DNA from: Cydia pomonella
Taxonomy: Eukaryota > Arthropoda > Insecta > Lepidoptera > Tortricidae
Length of the DNA stretch: 64,000 nt
Assembly: GCF_033807575.1 (NCBI RefSeq)
Contig: NC_084705.1
Span: 186,001-250,000, forward strand
Direction of reading: 5' to 3'
Part shown: piece after piece, positions 32,477-45,100 of the stretch
Numbering within the stretch: the first letter of the stretch is position 1
Layout of the letters: each line of letters begins with the position of its first letter
Program-made: the position numbers and the translations under genes
The notes under the pieces: generated by a model
What the model was told of the DNA's origin: nothing
What the model saw: only the letters and a program-made list of their open reading frames with translations
The model's database searches: none

Positions 32477-33110
32477 CGTACGTTTTGTGGTTAGAAGCCG
32501 CTTAACGTACAGGTTATTTAGTTTCTGAAGGAAACTGATGTGGGTGCTGTTATAAAGTGTTATAATGACTCAAATTAAGTATTTAATTAAATAAAACCAA
32601 TAAGATTAAGCACAGCCTGAGCAAGCCTTGTCACTGTTTTGTAGGAATTAGAATTATTTCTGCTTCTACAAAATAATCTTTATTCGGTTGATATTAGGCC
32701 CAAAATGATTATCCTATACATCAAACCAAACAAATCCTCAACCTCCAAAGCACAGCTTGACGTTTATGAATACGTTTAGAAACAAAAAGTAATTTAATTA
32801 CTAAATGGTTTTTTAAATGAAATTGTAAAATTACTATACTTGCATTGAATTAATAAAAATCTTCTTAAGAATTTAACAATTGTTTCAAACATTCAACAAT
32901 TGGTTTAAATTACCGAAGATTGAGAGGATATTTTTATGAACGCATTTTAAAGGCACACAACTCAAAAATTTGGCGCCAAATCGCGTCAACTGTCAAACAA
33001 CCGTTCATACGGTTCAATGTTCATAGTTGTTGTTTGATTGCGTTTGTAAACGCGTTTATTTCTTTGTTATTTCATTTTACAAGTTTGTTATTGTTTTATA
33101 ATCCATAAAA
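32477..33110. promoter_or_regulatory. Divergent promoter region OVCA2 / MCM3
   Basis: These 634 bp lie between the two start codons, which point away from each other. A perfect palindromic E2F site lies at 32969-32980. The rest is AT-rich and I see no repeat or exon. Confidence 0.6.
32969..32980. promoter_or_regulatory. Palindromic E2F binding site upstream of MCM3
   Basis: TTTGGCGCCAAA contains the E2F/DP consensus TTTSGCGC on both strands. It lies 131 bp upstream of the MCM3 ATG, as expected for a gene switched on at G1/S. MCM genes are established E2F targets in animals. Binding is inferred, not shown. Confidence 0.85.
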
Positions 33111-36100
33111 ATGGAAGATGGCGAATTTGATCAAAGGTTGCGTGACTTACAAAGAGAGTACCTCGAGTTTTTGGACGATGAAGTTAGTACGATACTAAAG
33201 TAACCTCAAATCTATTGTTTAGCGTCATTATTCTAAAATGGTCGTGGTTTTCTTAAATTTTCTAGGAAGATCAGGGTATTTACATGGAAAAGGTGAAGCA
33301 GATGATAGCGGACAAGTCGAAACGGCTGGTCGTAAACATAAATGACTTGCGGCGCAAGAGCCCGGAGCGCGCGAAGAACTTGTTAGAAAACGCGTTCGAG
33401 GAGCAGATCGCGTTCCAGAAGGCGCTGAAGGAGTACGTGTCGTCAATGGACCCCACCTACGCGAAGGTGCAGGAGGAGTTCTTTGTGGCCTTCTCGGGCA
33501 GCTTCGGCACCAAACATGTCACACCCAGGAGCTTAACTTCCAGGTAGGTTTAATATACAGTGTAAACTATATATATTTTTTATTTATACCCTTATTTCAG
33601 GCAACTAGCGGCCCATGGACAAATACCTTAAGACTAGCATACACATTATAAAAATATATTTTAAAACTAAATACTACATATAATGGTTCACTCCCTATAA
33701 TGTCAAAATTTTTGGCTGTAGTAGAATGAGAAGCATACAGACAGACATGTTAAAAACCCAAACCAGGCCTCCTTATTCCAATGCAAGCACAAAATATAAC
33801 ACAAAGTTTTTAAATTTCTTAATATGGTGTAAACTCTACTAAATAAAAAAAAAATGGCTGGAATGCACAGATCAACCCCTATAGACTGAGCTATAGGACG
33901 ACTCACGGTCACAGCCCGTATGGGGTATAGAGCAGCTGACCGATGAAGTTAAGTACTTAGGACTAACTCTCGACAGTAAACTCAATTGGAACAATCACAT
34001 CAACAAACGTATAGACAAGGCGGGAGTTGTCTTTTGGCAGTGCAGAAGGATGATTGGTAAGAGGTGGGGACTGAACCCGAAAATCACCCTTTGGCTCTAT
34101 AAGACGATAATCCGCCCCCTACTCTGTTACGGTGCCCTGGTTTGGTGGCCAAGAACAAACATAGGCAACGTACGAGACAAGCTACAAAGACTCCAAAGGC
34201 TCGCATGCGCGGCCACCACTGGCTGCACGAGGTCCACTCCAACTGCAGCCATGGAGGTCATGTTAAACCTTCCACCGCTGCACCTACACATACAGCAAGA
34301 GGCCAGTCTCTCAGCGGTAAGGTTGCGAACCCTTAATATATGGTCTAACAGCATAGGAGCTCTCCACACAACATGCCTGGAAAAGGTATATGACGAATTT
34401 CCAGTGCTTAGGTCGGGCACGGATCGGATTCACAAACAAGCTATCTTTGACAAAAGGTACAAAATACAGTTATATGAGGACGACAACCACGAAGGACTCA
34501 ATCTCCGGGAGCTGAGAATCTTCACTGATGGGTCCAAAACAGACAGCGGGTCGGGCTCCGGAACCTTCTCAGAAGACCTGAACATGTCAATCACCACACC
34601 GCTAGGAGCCCATAACTCGGTATTCCAAGCTGAGTGCATGGGCATCTTAAACGCGGCGGCTGCCATCATTGCAAGGAAGGTAGTAGGATCCTCCATCCGC
34701 ATACTCTCCGACAGTAGAGCAGTCTTAATGGCTCTAAATAGCCATATAATTACATCCAAACTTATACACGAATGCCACGAACGACTTATGGAGGTATGTC
34801 ATAATAATAATAAGATCACTTTACAATGGATCAAGGGACACAGTGGATCCCGGGGTAACGATGCTGCGGACGAGCTTGCCAGGCAAGGATCGGGTGCGGG
34901 GGCGATTGGTCCGGAACCGATTCTTCCGATACCGTTTAGCAAGGTACGCTCAATGCTGCTGGCACGTACAGGGAAACTACACACAGAACACTGGCTGAAT
35001 CAGACTGGATGCAGACAGGCAAAAGAAGCCATGCCTGGCATCAACGGAAAGCTCACAAGGGCGCTCCTTCAACTAGGGAAGGTCCGACTGAGTATGGTAA
35101 CCAGTGTCATAACAGGTCATGGACTATTTAACAAACATCTTTTCATAACAGGTGTCACAGACAGTCCCTTATGCCGAGGATGCATGGAGACAGAAGAAAC
35201 AGCCTCTCACGTGGTGCTGGAATGCAGCGGAGTGGCCCCATACAGGGCAAAACATCTCGGATCCCCGAGAGACCTCCCTGAGGTCCTACTCAACATCAAA
35301 GGTTTGATAGGATTCCTCGAGGAGTTGGGCTGGCAAGAGTAGCCAACCCTCCACCCCCCCTTGTCACGCAAAATAGGCGCCAGTCGTCGAGTTGCGGAAA
35401 ATCGCCCGAACTACAATACAATACAATGGGGTATAGAGCACATATAAGATAGCACGCGCGCTGCTCCGATTAGTTACGCCCAAATTTACGACCTGTTGGC
35501 AGTGTGCTCGTTTGTACGAAAATAAATCGTAAATTTGAATTTGTTCCCTAATAATGGTATATTGCAGCGTAAAATGGTGTGGCAAGTCATCTCAGTCTTC
35601 CAAATACAAAACAGATGGAATAACATTCCATAAGTAAGTCAAATTCATTATTTTGTTGAAAATTGTTCCTTGTCCGCGGGGTTCATTATATACTGGTCAA
35701 TATGGTTGTACTGAGCGGGAACGAAGTACGCCTGTCCCTTTTCGTCAACTTGAAAATGCAATGTGCTATTCCCTTTCACATACACGAATAGTGGTGTGAC
35801 AATGATGGTTTCATCTGTTGCGGAAAGTTCGTGCTTTTGTGTGTGTGCGTGCAGAAAACTGTGATTCTTTTTTATTTTTTATTGGGATAATTAATATGTA
35901 GTTTAGTTATTTAGTTGGTAGTTTATCTCAGTAGAATGATCATTATTGAGATAGTATCAATATAAGAAATGAAATAAAAAATCCAAATTTTAGCAGGCTT
36001 TCTCCTAGTTGCAAACGTTCAAAGGCTCCTATTGTCCCTAATGTGACGAGGCAATTTCCTCACGCAGAAAACGTCCAGTGTAGAAGTGCCTCGGACGAGG

Positions 36101-39100
36101 CGGCGCATGCGTTTTCCTCGCCCGAGCGCGCCGCCTCGGCCGAGGCACGTCTACACTGGTCGTTTGTGCGTGAGGAAATTACCTCGCGCGTATGCTCGCT
36201 TTGTGTGGACCCGGCTATTGACGACAGATTCTCATACGCTTCAACGCTTTGCTGCGACGACGCGTCGTGTGCGGACTTCTTTGAACTTGTATGTGCTAGT
36301 AGCACTCTCGTTCTACGCGCGTATTACGATACGCTTACGCTCCGTGGCCTTAATCTTCTGATGGATTATATATTTATACAAATAATGTTCAATTCAATTT
36401 CAGAAAAAATGTTTTTAGTGCAACTGACTAAGGAGATTAGTAATATTAGTTGACACTGATAGTTATAAAAAATTGTGTTTATACCACTAGCCAACATTTT
36501 AATCATCGTATACAATGCTGTGTTTTTTAGTTATAGAATTAATTAATCTAAAAACTTAACCTGAGTAAAGCTGAGCAAGTAAGTACAATATCATATACCT
36601 CTGTCTTCTCAGCATATTTTCGTCCACGGCTGAACATATGCCTCTTTCATGGATTTCCATGTTGTTCTGTATGCGATGGTTCTAAGCCAGGCCGTCTTTC
36701 TGATATCGTCCGACCATCTGGCTCATGGTTTTCCATCACCTCGGCTTCCCCATCAACGTCTCCAGAACCCCACTCGCTGGCCCCATTGGTCATCATCCCT
36801 GCGACATATAGACATATATGGCCGGTCCAGTCCCACTTCAGCTGCGCAATTCTTTTGGCGATATTGGTAACTTTTGTGCGTTGGCAAATGTCCACATTCC
36901 GAATTCTGTCTTGCAGGGATATCCCGTGCATCGCGCGCTTTATAGCTCTCTGTGCCACTTTTAGCTGGCGGACCCTCCAACATTCAACGTTCATGTCTCG
37001 CATTCGTAGGTCATTACTGCATTAGTTGTAAACCCTGGTTTTCAGTGCCTGTGGGACTTTTGACTTGAAAACATCGCCCATCAGCTTGCCAAATGGGGCG
37101 CATCCCAACTGAATGTGCCCACTAATTTCAGCATACAACATCATATATTTTGTTTATGCAGGTACTTGGGCAACCTGATCTGCGTGGAGGGCATCGTGAC
37201 ACGCGTGTCGCTTGTGCACCCCAAGGTGGTGCGCAGCGTGCACTACTGCCCCACCACCAAGAAAGTCATGGAGCGCAAGTACACCGACCTCACGTCCTTC
37301 GAGGCCTTCCCCACCACCGCCATATACCCCACCAAGGTAAGTTTTTGGTGTATGATCTTAGTGAGTGGATGCTCGTGGAGTGGACGTGTTCATGTTATAC
37401 TGGTAACCACATGCAAACGTGATCAGCCTTAGGGCATGCTACACAGCACTTTGCTGCTGTCTGACGAGGTGACTTTGTTGAAAAAATGACATTTCCTAAG
37501 ACATTCTTAAGGGATAAAGGTAAAGAACATTTTGGGAAAATTTTGTGAATTACCAAAATATAATGTATCCATGACAAGCAAGAATAAAAGCGACGTCTTT
37601 ACGAAATTATTAAATTTTTTTTTTCAGGATGACGAAGGCAACCCTCTAGAGACAGAGTATGGGCTGTCCCGCTACAAGGACCACCAGACGCTGACGGTGC
37701 AGGAGATGCCGGAGCGCGCGCCGGCCGGCCAGCTGCCGCGCTCCGTGGACGTGGTGTGCGACGACGACCTGGTGGACCGCTGCAAGCCCGGCGACAGGGT
37801 GCAGGTGGTGGGGAACTACCGGTGCCTGCCCAGCAAGCAGGGCAGCTTCACAGCTGGAACCTTCAGGTATGTTCACTAACACAGCTGCCGCGCTCCGTGG
37901 ACGTGGTGTGCGACGACGACCTGGTGGACCGCTGCAAGCCCGGCGACAGGGTGCAGGTGGTGGGGAACTACCGGTGCCTGCCCAGCAAGCAGGGCAGCTT
38001 CACAGCTGGAACCTTCAGGTATGTTCACTAACACAGCTGCCGCGCTCCGTGGACGTGGTGTGCGACGACGACCTGGTGGACCGCTGCAAGCCCGGCGACA
38101 GGGTGCAGGTGGTGGGGAACTACCGGTGCCTGCCCAGCAAGCAGGGCAGCTTCACAGCTGGAACCTTCAGGTATGTTCACTAACACAGCTGCCGCGCTCC
38201 GTGGACGTGGTGTGCGACGACGACCTGGTGGACCGCTGCAAGCCCGGCGACAGGGTGCAGGTGGTGGGGAACTACCGGTGCCTGCCCAGCAAGCAGGGCA
38301 GCTTCACAGCTGGAACCTTCAGGTATGTTCACTAACACAGCTGCCGCGCTCCGTGGACGTGGTGTGCGACGACGACCTGGTGGACCGCTGCAAGCCCGGC
38401 GACAGGGTGCAGGTGGTGGGGAACTACCGGTGCCTGCCCAGCAAGCAGGGCAGCTTCACAGCTGGAACCTTCAGGTATGTTCACTAACACAGCTGCCGCG
38501 CTCCGTGGACGTGGTGTGCGACGACGACCTGGTGGACCGCTGCAAGCCCGGCGACAGGGTGCAGGTGGTGGGGAACTACCGGTGCCTGCCCAGCAAGCAG
38601 GGCAGCTTCACAGCTGGAACCTTCAGGTATGTTCACTAACACAGCTGCCGCGCTCCGTGGACGTGGTGTGCGACGATGACCTGGTGGACCGCTGCAAGCC
38701 CGGCGACAGGGTGCAGGTGGTGGGGAACTACCGGTGCCTGCCCAGCAAGCAGGGCAGCTTCACAGCTGGAACCTTCAGGTATGTTCACTAACACAGCTGC
38801 CGCGCTCCGTGGACGTGGTGTGCGACGACGACCTGGTGGACCGCTGCAAGCCCGGCGACAGGGTGCAGGTGGTGGGGAACTACCGGTGCCTGCCCAGCAA
38901 GCAGGGCAGCTTCACAGCTGGAACCTTCAGGTATGTTCACTAACACAGCTGCCGCGCTCCGTGGACGTGGTGTGCGACGACGACCTGGTGGACCGCTGCA
39001 AGCCTGGTGACAGGGTGCAGGTGGTGGGGAACTACCGGTGCCTGCCCAGCAAGCAGGGCAGCTTCACAGCTGGAACCTTCAGGTATGTTCACTAACACAG

Positions 39101-42100
39101 CTGCCGCGCTCCGTGGACGTGGTGTGCGACGATGACCTGGTGGACCGCTGCAAGCCCGGCGACAGGGTATGTTTACTATGCAAGGAAATGGTTTTATTTT
39201 ATTGATATGGTTGACTGCTGCATCAGACAACTTTGAGAAGAAGCTAACACAGCTGCCGCAGAGAATTTACGTAGTAGCCATATATTCATTCGAGATGACG
39301 TGCCATAGCCATCACTACCGTATAATAGTCACAGCCCTCACCCGTTATTAGTTTTCAGGTCTGCTCATTGCATGAACTGCTAATGGGTCTTTGGTTTTCA
39401 TTATTTATGCATATTATTTTTTTACAGAACCATCCTAATAGCAAACAATGTGACCCAGATCAACAAGGGCATGGACCTGGCCATCACGCTCGACGACATC
39501 AAACTCTGCAAGCGCATGGCCAAGAGGAAGACAGAAGACATGTTCGAACTGCTAGCCAAGTCACTGGCGCCTTCCATCCATGGCCATGAGTACATCAAGA
39601 AGGCTATCCTGTGCTTACTGCTTGGTGGCATGGAGAAAGTGCTGGCAAATGGCACCAGGCTCCGAGGGTGAGTGGAACAAATTTCAGCTATTTTCTTGGG
39701 AGTAGTTGGTAAACGCCAAGATAAAACGGGCTAGTTGATGTGTTGTGATCATGAAAGTGTTTCTAACTCGTACAGTCCCAACTAGCAAAAGAGTCTCAGG
39801 TTGCGCACTTTATAAGACTGATGAGCTTATAGAGCTCTTATTATTGTTTTGGAACATATCATCACTCTTATATTAGTCTTAGACAAGCTAGTACCGGCTT
39901 TAGTAAGGACAGTCTTATTACCTGGTCTTATATATGTATATAAGAGCATTTTATAATACTATTATAAACCTCTTGCTCTTACAACAACATTTACGAAGTC
40001 TCATTGAACTTGAGAGTGCCTGGTCTTATATCCCCTTTCTCTAAGTACATTTGATTTTATATTAGACTTTATAAATGCTATTGTAAGAATGTAAGACTAA
40101 TATTAACATAGTATAATAATATTATAAGCCTCTTGGTCCTACAATAACATTTACGAAGTCTCATTGAACTTGAGAGTGCCTGGTCTTATATCCCCTTTCT
40201 CTAAGTTCATTTGATTTTATATTAGACTTTATAAATGCTATTGTAAGAATGTAAGACTAATATCAACATAGTATAATACTATTATAAGCATCTTGGTCCT
40301 ACAATAACATTTACGAAGTCTCATTGAACTTGAGAGTACCTAGTCTTATATCCCCATTCTCTAAGTTCATTTGATTTTATATTAGACTTTATAAATGCTA
40401 TTGTAAGAATGTAAGACTAATATCAACATAGCATAAGAACACTGTAAGTACGTACTTTTCTGATCTTATTTAAAGCTATAAACAAGCATAATAAGATCAA
40501 CAGCAGCACTTTAGTAAGATATTAGAGTGATATAGGATAAAGATACTTATATCACAAAAGACAAGATCAATATAAGATCGTTTGATCTTAAATCGATTTT
40601 GGGAACAATATTGTAAGTATGATATTTAATTTAATTTTTTTTGTAATTTAAAGTAAGGGTGTAATTTTAAATAGGTATGGATTACGACAACTGGAAAAAA
40701 CGTTCGAGAAGTGATGGTTATCGGCGGAAAATACAGAAGTACAAAAAAATCATAAGTAAATCAAATACATATACAGCTCCTGCCAAGACAAGGTAGTGTT
40801 GGTGAAAATATTAGTGAGGGTTCTGTAGGTTCTGCTTGCATGAAAGATGTAGAGGTTGAGGACAATGTTTCAGTATGTGAAGTTAATGATTTTAGTGAAA
40901 AAGAATCTTCGACCGAGGACGAAACAGATTATGAGAAAGATTTTGCCTTAAAAAGTGAATTACAAAAATGGGCGTTAAAATTTAATATCCCTCATGCAGC
41001 AGTAAATGGATTGCTAATTATTTTAAACAGAAGACTAAATAATGTTCTAGCAAAGGACGCAAGGACACTGCTTAACACAAACAAAGAGATTGTGCAAATT
41101 AATGAGTTGTCTCCTGGAATGTATTGGCATAGTAGCTTAATAACAAGACTTGTATATTGTGTTTCCCAAGGCCATGTTAAATGTTTTAACATGCGGAAGT
41201 CTTTCTTCATCAAGTACTGGTCTATATCCATAAATACAACCATTTTGCATCACCAACCTTGTCACTTAAATAAAAAAAACATTTAGTTTATTAGTATGTG
41301 TCAAGTGATCTAGTAAGGATAAACAAATGTATTTAGGGTTTTAGTAAGTAAACCAAGGAACCCTAATTAATTCAACATGGCCATATCATTTGTATTCTGA
41401 ATGTAGAATTTAGTGTAAATAATCTTATAATAGTCTAATAGTGCGCTTTAAAAATACACCTACAGCTATGGCTGACTATCAGTACAAATAAAGAAATAAA
41501 ATAATTATAAACGGATACAAATACCATATTTGATCAGGCGCATGAAGTTTGAAGTGTAAAATAGGGTCTACTTTACAGTAAATAATATTTTCCCACGTGA
41601 TTACTTACCGTAAAACATAAACACACACGATGATAACGAGCACGTTATTATATTTAAACATAATTCATAAACAGTTAGATAAATACTTACACTAACATAT
41701 TTTTGTCACGCTGCTGCATTTATTTTACTCGTACACTTATACTTCACAAATAGAATGTTTCAACTCTGTGTGATCTTACAAAAAATCTAAATAAGCTTAT
41801 TTAGGCTCATAAGATTCTAACGTTGGACCAATATAAGCCTATGTAGGCTTACAAGATACTTACGTAAAAGCGATATTAGCCTAAGGTAGCTTAAATAAGT
41901 TTTGGTAAGATTACTGTAAATGCAAGCAGCATTCAATTAGACTGATATCAAAATAAATACGCTTATAATTTGTGCCCAAACCCGGGCTTATACGATGCTA
42001 TAAAATCAATATAAGAGCGAAAAAATTGTAGTCTTGAGACTATTCTAAGCGTGTTTTTGCTAGTTGGGAGTGGTCATACATAGCAGTGGCACAGTGCTTT

Positions 42101-45100
42101 ATGCAGTACATTTAGAATAATAATAAATTCTTTATTTCAGACTTTGTTGTCCATAGAGTCTAATAAGTAATTTTAATCTTGAAGTAAGACAGTTATTCCA
42201 TACAATTGGCACTACGTCTTGTCAGTGCAGAACGCAGCAGTGTGATTACATACAAAAGGTCCATGTTGTCTTTTTGCTTTCTTCTTTTTGTTTTTTTTAT
42301 CTGTTTTCAAAATGTGTTTGTTACTTATTGGTAACCTTTTTGTCTTGCAGAGACATCAACATCCTGCTGATCGGCGACCCGTCCGTGGCCAAGTCGCAGC
42401 TGCTCCGCTACGTGCTGCTCACGGCGCCGCGCGCCGTCACCACCACCGGCCGCGGCTCCTCCGGCGTGGGGCTCACGGCGGCCGTCACCACCGACCCGGA
42501 CACGGGGGACCGCAGGTACTTATTGTGTTGGTTACTGCTCACGGCGCCGTCACCACCACCGGCCGCGGCTCCTCCGGCGTGGGGCTCACGGCGGCCGTCA
42601 CCACCGACCCGGACACGGGGGACCGCAGGTACTTATTGTGTTGGTTACTGCTCACGGCGCCGTCACCACCACCGGCCGCGGCTCCTCCGGCGTGGGGCTC
42701 ACGGCGGCCGTCACCACCGACCCGGACACGGGGGACCGCAGGTACTTATTGTGTTGGTTACTGCTCACGGCGCCGTCACCACCACCGGCCGCGGCTCCTC
42801 CGGCGTGGGGCTCACGGCGGCCGTCACCACCGACCCGGACACGGGGGACCGCAGGTACTTATTGTGTTGGTTACTGCTCACGGCGCCGTCACCACCACCG
42901 GCCGCGGCTCCTCCGGCGTGGGGCTCACGGCGGCCGTCACCACCGACCCGGACACGGGGGACCGCAGGTACTTATTGTGTTGGTTACTGCTCACGGCGCC
43001 GTCACCACCACCGGCCGCGGCTCCTCCGGCGTGGGGCTCACGGCGGCCGTCACCACCGACCCGGACACGGGGGACCGCAGGTACTTATTGTGTTGGTTAC
43101 TGCTCACGGCGCCGTCACCACCACCGGCCGCGGCTCCTCCGGCGTGGGGCTCACGGCGGCCGTCACCACCGACCCGGACACGGGGGACCGCAGGTACTTA
43201 TTGTGTTGGTTACTGCTCACGGCGCCGTCACCACCACCGGCCGCGGCTCCTCCGGCGTGGGGCTCACGGCGGCCGTCACCACCGACCCGGACACGGGGGA
43301 CCGCAGGTACTTATTGTGTTGGTTACTGCTCACGGCGCCGTCACCACCACCGGCCGCGGCTCCTCCGGCGTGGGGCTCACGGCGGCCGTCACCACCGACC
43401 CGGACACGGGGGACCGCAGGTACTTATTGTGTTGGTTACTGCTCACGGCGCCGTCACCACCACCGGCCGCGGCTCCTCCGGCGTGGGGCTCACGGCGGCC
43501 GTCACCACCGACCCGGACACGGGGGACCGCAGGTACTTATTGTGTTGGTTACTGCTCACGGCGCCGTCACCACCACCGGCCGCGGCTCCTCCGGCGTGGG
43601 GCTCACGGCGGCCGTCACCACCGACCCGGACACGGGGGACCGCAGGTACTTATTGTGTTGGTTACTGCTCACGGCGCCGTCACCACCACCGGCCGCGGCT
43701 CCTCCGGCGTGGGGCTCACGGCGGCCGTCACCACCGACCCGGACACGGGGGACCGCAGGTACTTATTGTGTTGGTTACTGCTCACGGCGCCGTCACCACC
43801 ACCGGCCGCGGCTCCTCCGGCGTGGGGCTCACGGCGGCCGTCACCACCGACCCGGACACGGGGGACCGCAGGTACTTATTGTGTTGGTTACTGCTCACGG
43901 CGCCGTCACCACCACCGGCCGCGGCTCCTCCGGCGTGGGGCTCACGGCGGCCGTCACCACCGACCCGGACACGGGGGACCGCAGGTACTTATTGTGTTGG
44001 TTACTGCTCACGGCGCCGTCACCACCACCGGCCGCGGCTCCTCCGGCGTGGGGCTCACGGCGGCCGTCACCACCGACCCGGACACGGGGGACCGCAGGTA
44101 CTTATTGTGTTGGTTACTGCTCACGGCGCCGTCACCACCACCGGCCGCGGCTCCTCCGGCGTGGGGCTCACGGCGGCCGTCACCACCGACCCGGACACGG
44201 GGGACCGCAGGTACTTATTGTGTTGGTTACTGCTCACGGCGCCGTCACCACCACCGGCCGCGGCTCCTCCGGCGTGGGGCTCACGGCGGCCGTCACCACC
44301 GACCCGGACACGGGGGACCGCAGGTACTTATTGTGTTGGTTACTGCTCACGGCGCCGTCACCACCACCGGCCGCGGCTCCTCCGGCGTGGGGCTCACGGC
44401 GGCCGTCACCACCGACCCGGACACGGGGACCGCAGGTACTTATTGTGTTGGTTACTGCTCACGGCGCCGTCACCACCACCGGCCGCGGCTCCTCCGGCGT
44501 GAGGCTCACGGCGGCCGTCACCACCGACCCGGACACGGGGGACCGCAGGTACTTATTGTGTTGGTTACTGCTCACGGCGCCGTCACCACCACCGGCCGCG
44601 GCTCCTCCGGCGTGAGGCTCACGGCGGCCGTCACCACCGACCCGGACACGGGGGACCGCAGGTACTTATTGTGTTGGTTACTGCTCACGGCGCCGTCACC
44701 ACCACCGGCCGCGGCTCCTCCGGCGTGGGGCTCACGGCGGCCGTCACCACCGACCCGGACACGGGGGACCGCAGGTACTTATTGTGTTGGTTACTGCTCA
44801 CGGCGCCGTCACCACCACCGGCCGCGGCTCCTCCGGCGTGAGGCTCACGGCGGCCGTCACCACCGACCCGGACACGGGGGACCGCAGGTACTTATTGTGT
44901 TTGTTACTGCTCACTCGTCTTTGAGCTTTTCAAACCCACTTTAAAATTACGAAAGTTCTCGTTTTGCTGGGATATCTCGTTTTTAAATGTATTTTCGCTG
45001 TTTTCCCAAAGACGGTATGTATATTACAAAAAAAATTATAGTCTGTAATTTCACAATTGGTCCGTGGATCTGATGTTTAAGGGTCCTGAAGAAGTGGGGG

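Larger units (their letters stand above)
39777..42068 (+). mobile_element. DNA transposon in MCM3 intron 5, CACTA/EnSpm-like
   Basis: The termini CCCAACTAGCAAAA / TTTTGCTAGTTGGG are exact inverted repeats flanked by AGT on both sides (39774-39776, 42069-42071), a 3-bp duplication. Both subterminal zones are dense with TCTTAT/ATAAGA and GTAAGAC words in either orientation, as in CACTA elements. It contains a 160-bp tandem repeat and one short gene (40840-41286). A Harbinger-type origin is the alternative for a 3-bp duplication. Confidence 0.75.

Noticed and set aside
42274..44944. Three overlapping plus-strand ORFs of 742-775 codons as novel repetitive genes
   Set aside because: They are frame-rotated readings of the 113-bp exon-6 array; no frame has independent coding signal beyond MCM3 exon 6.
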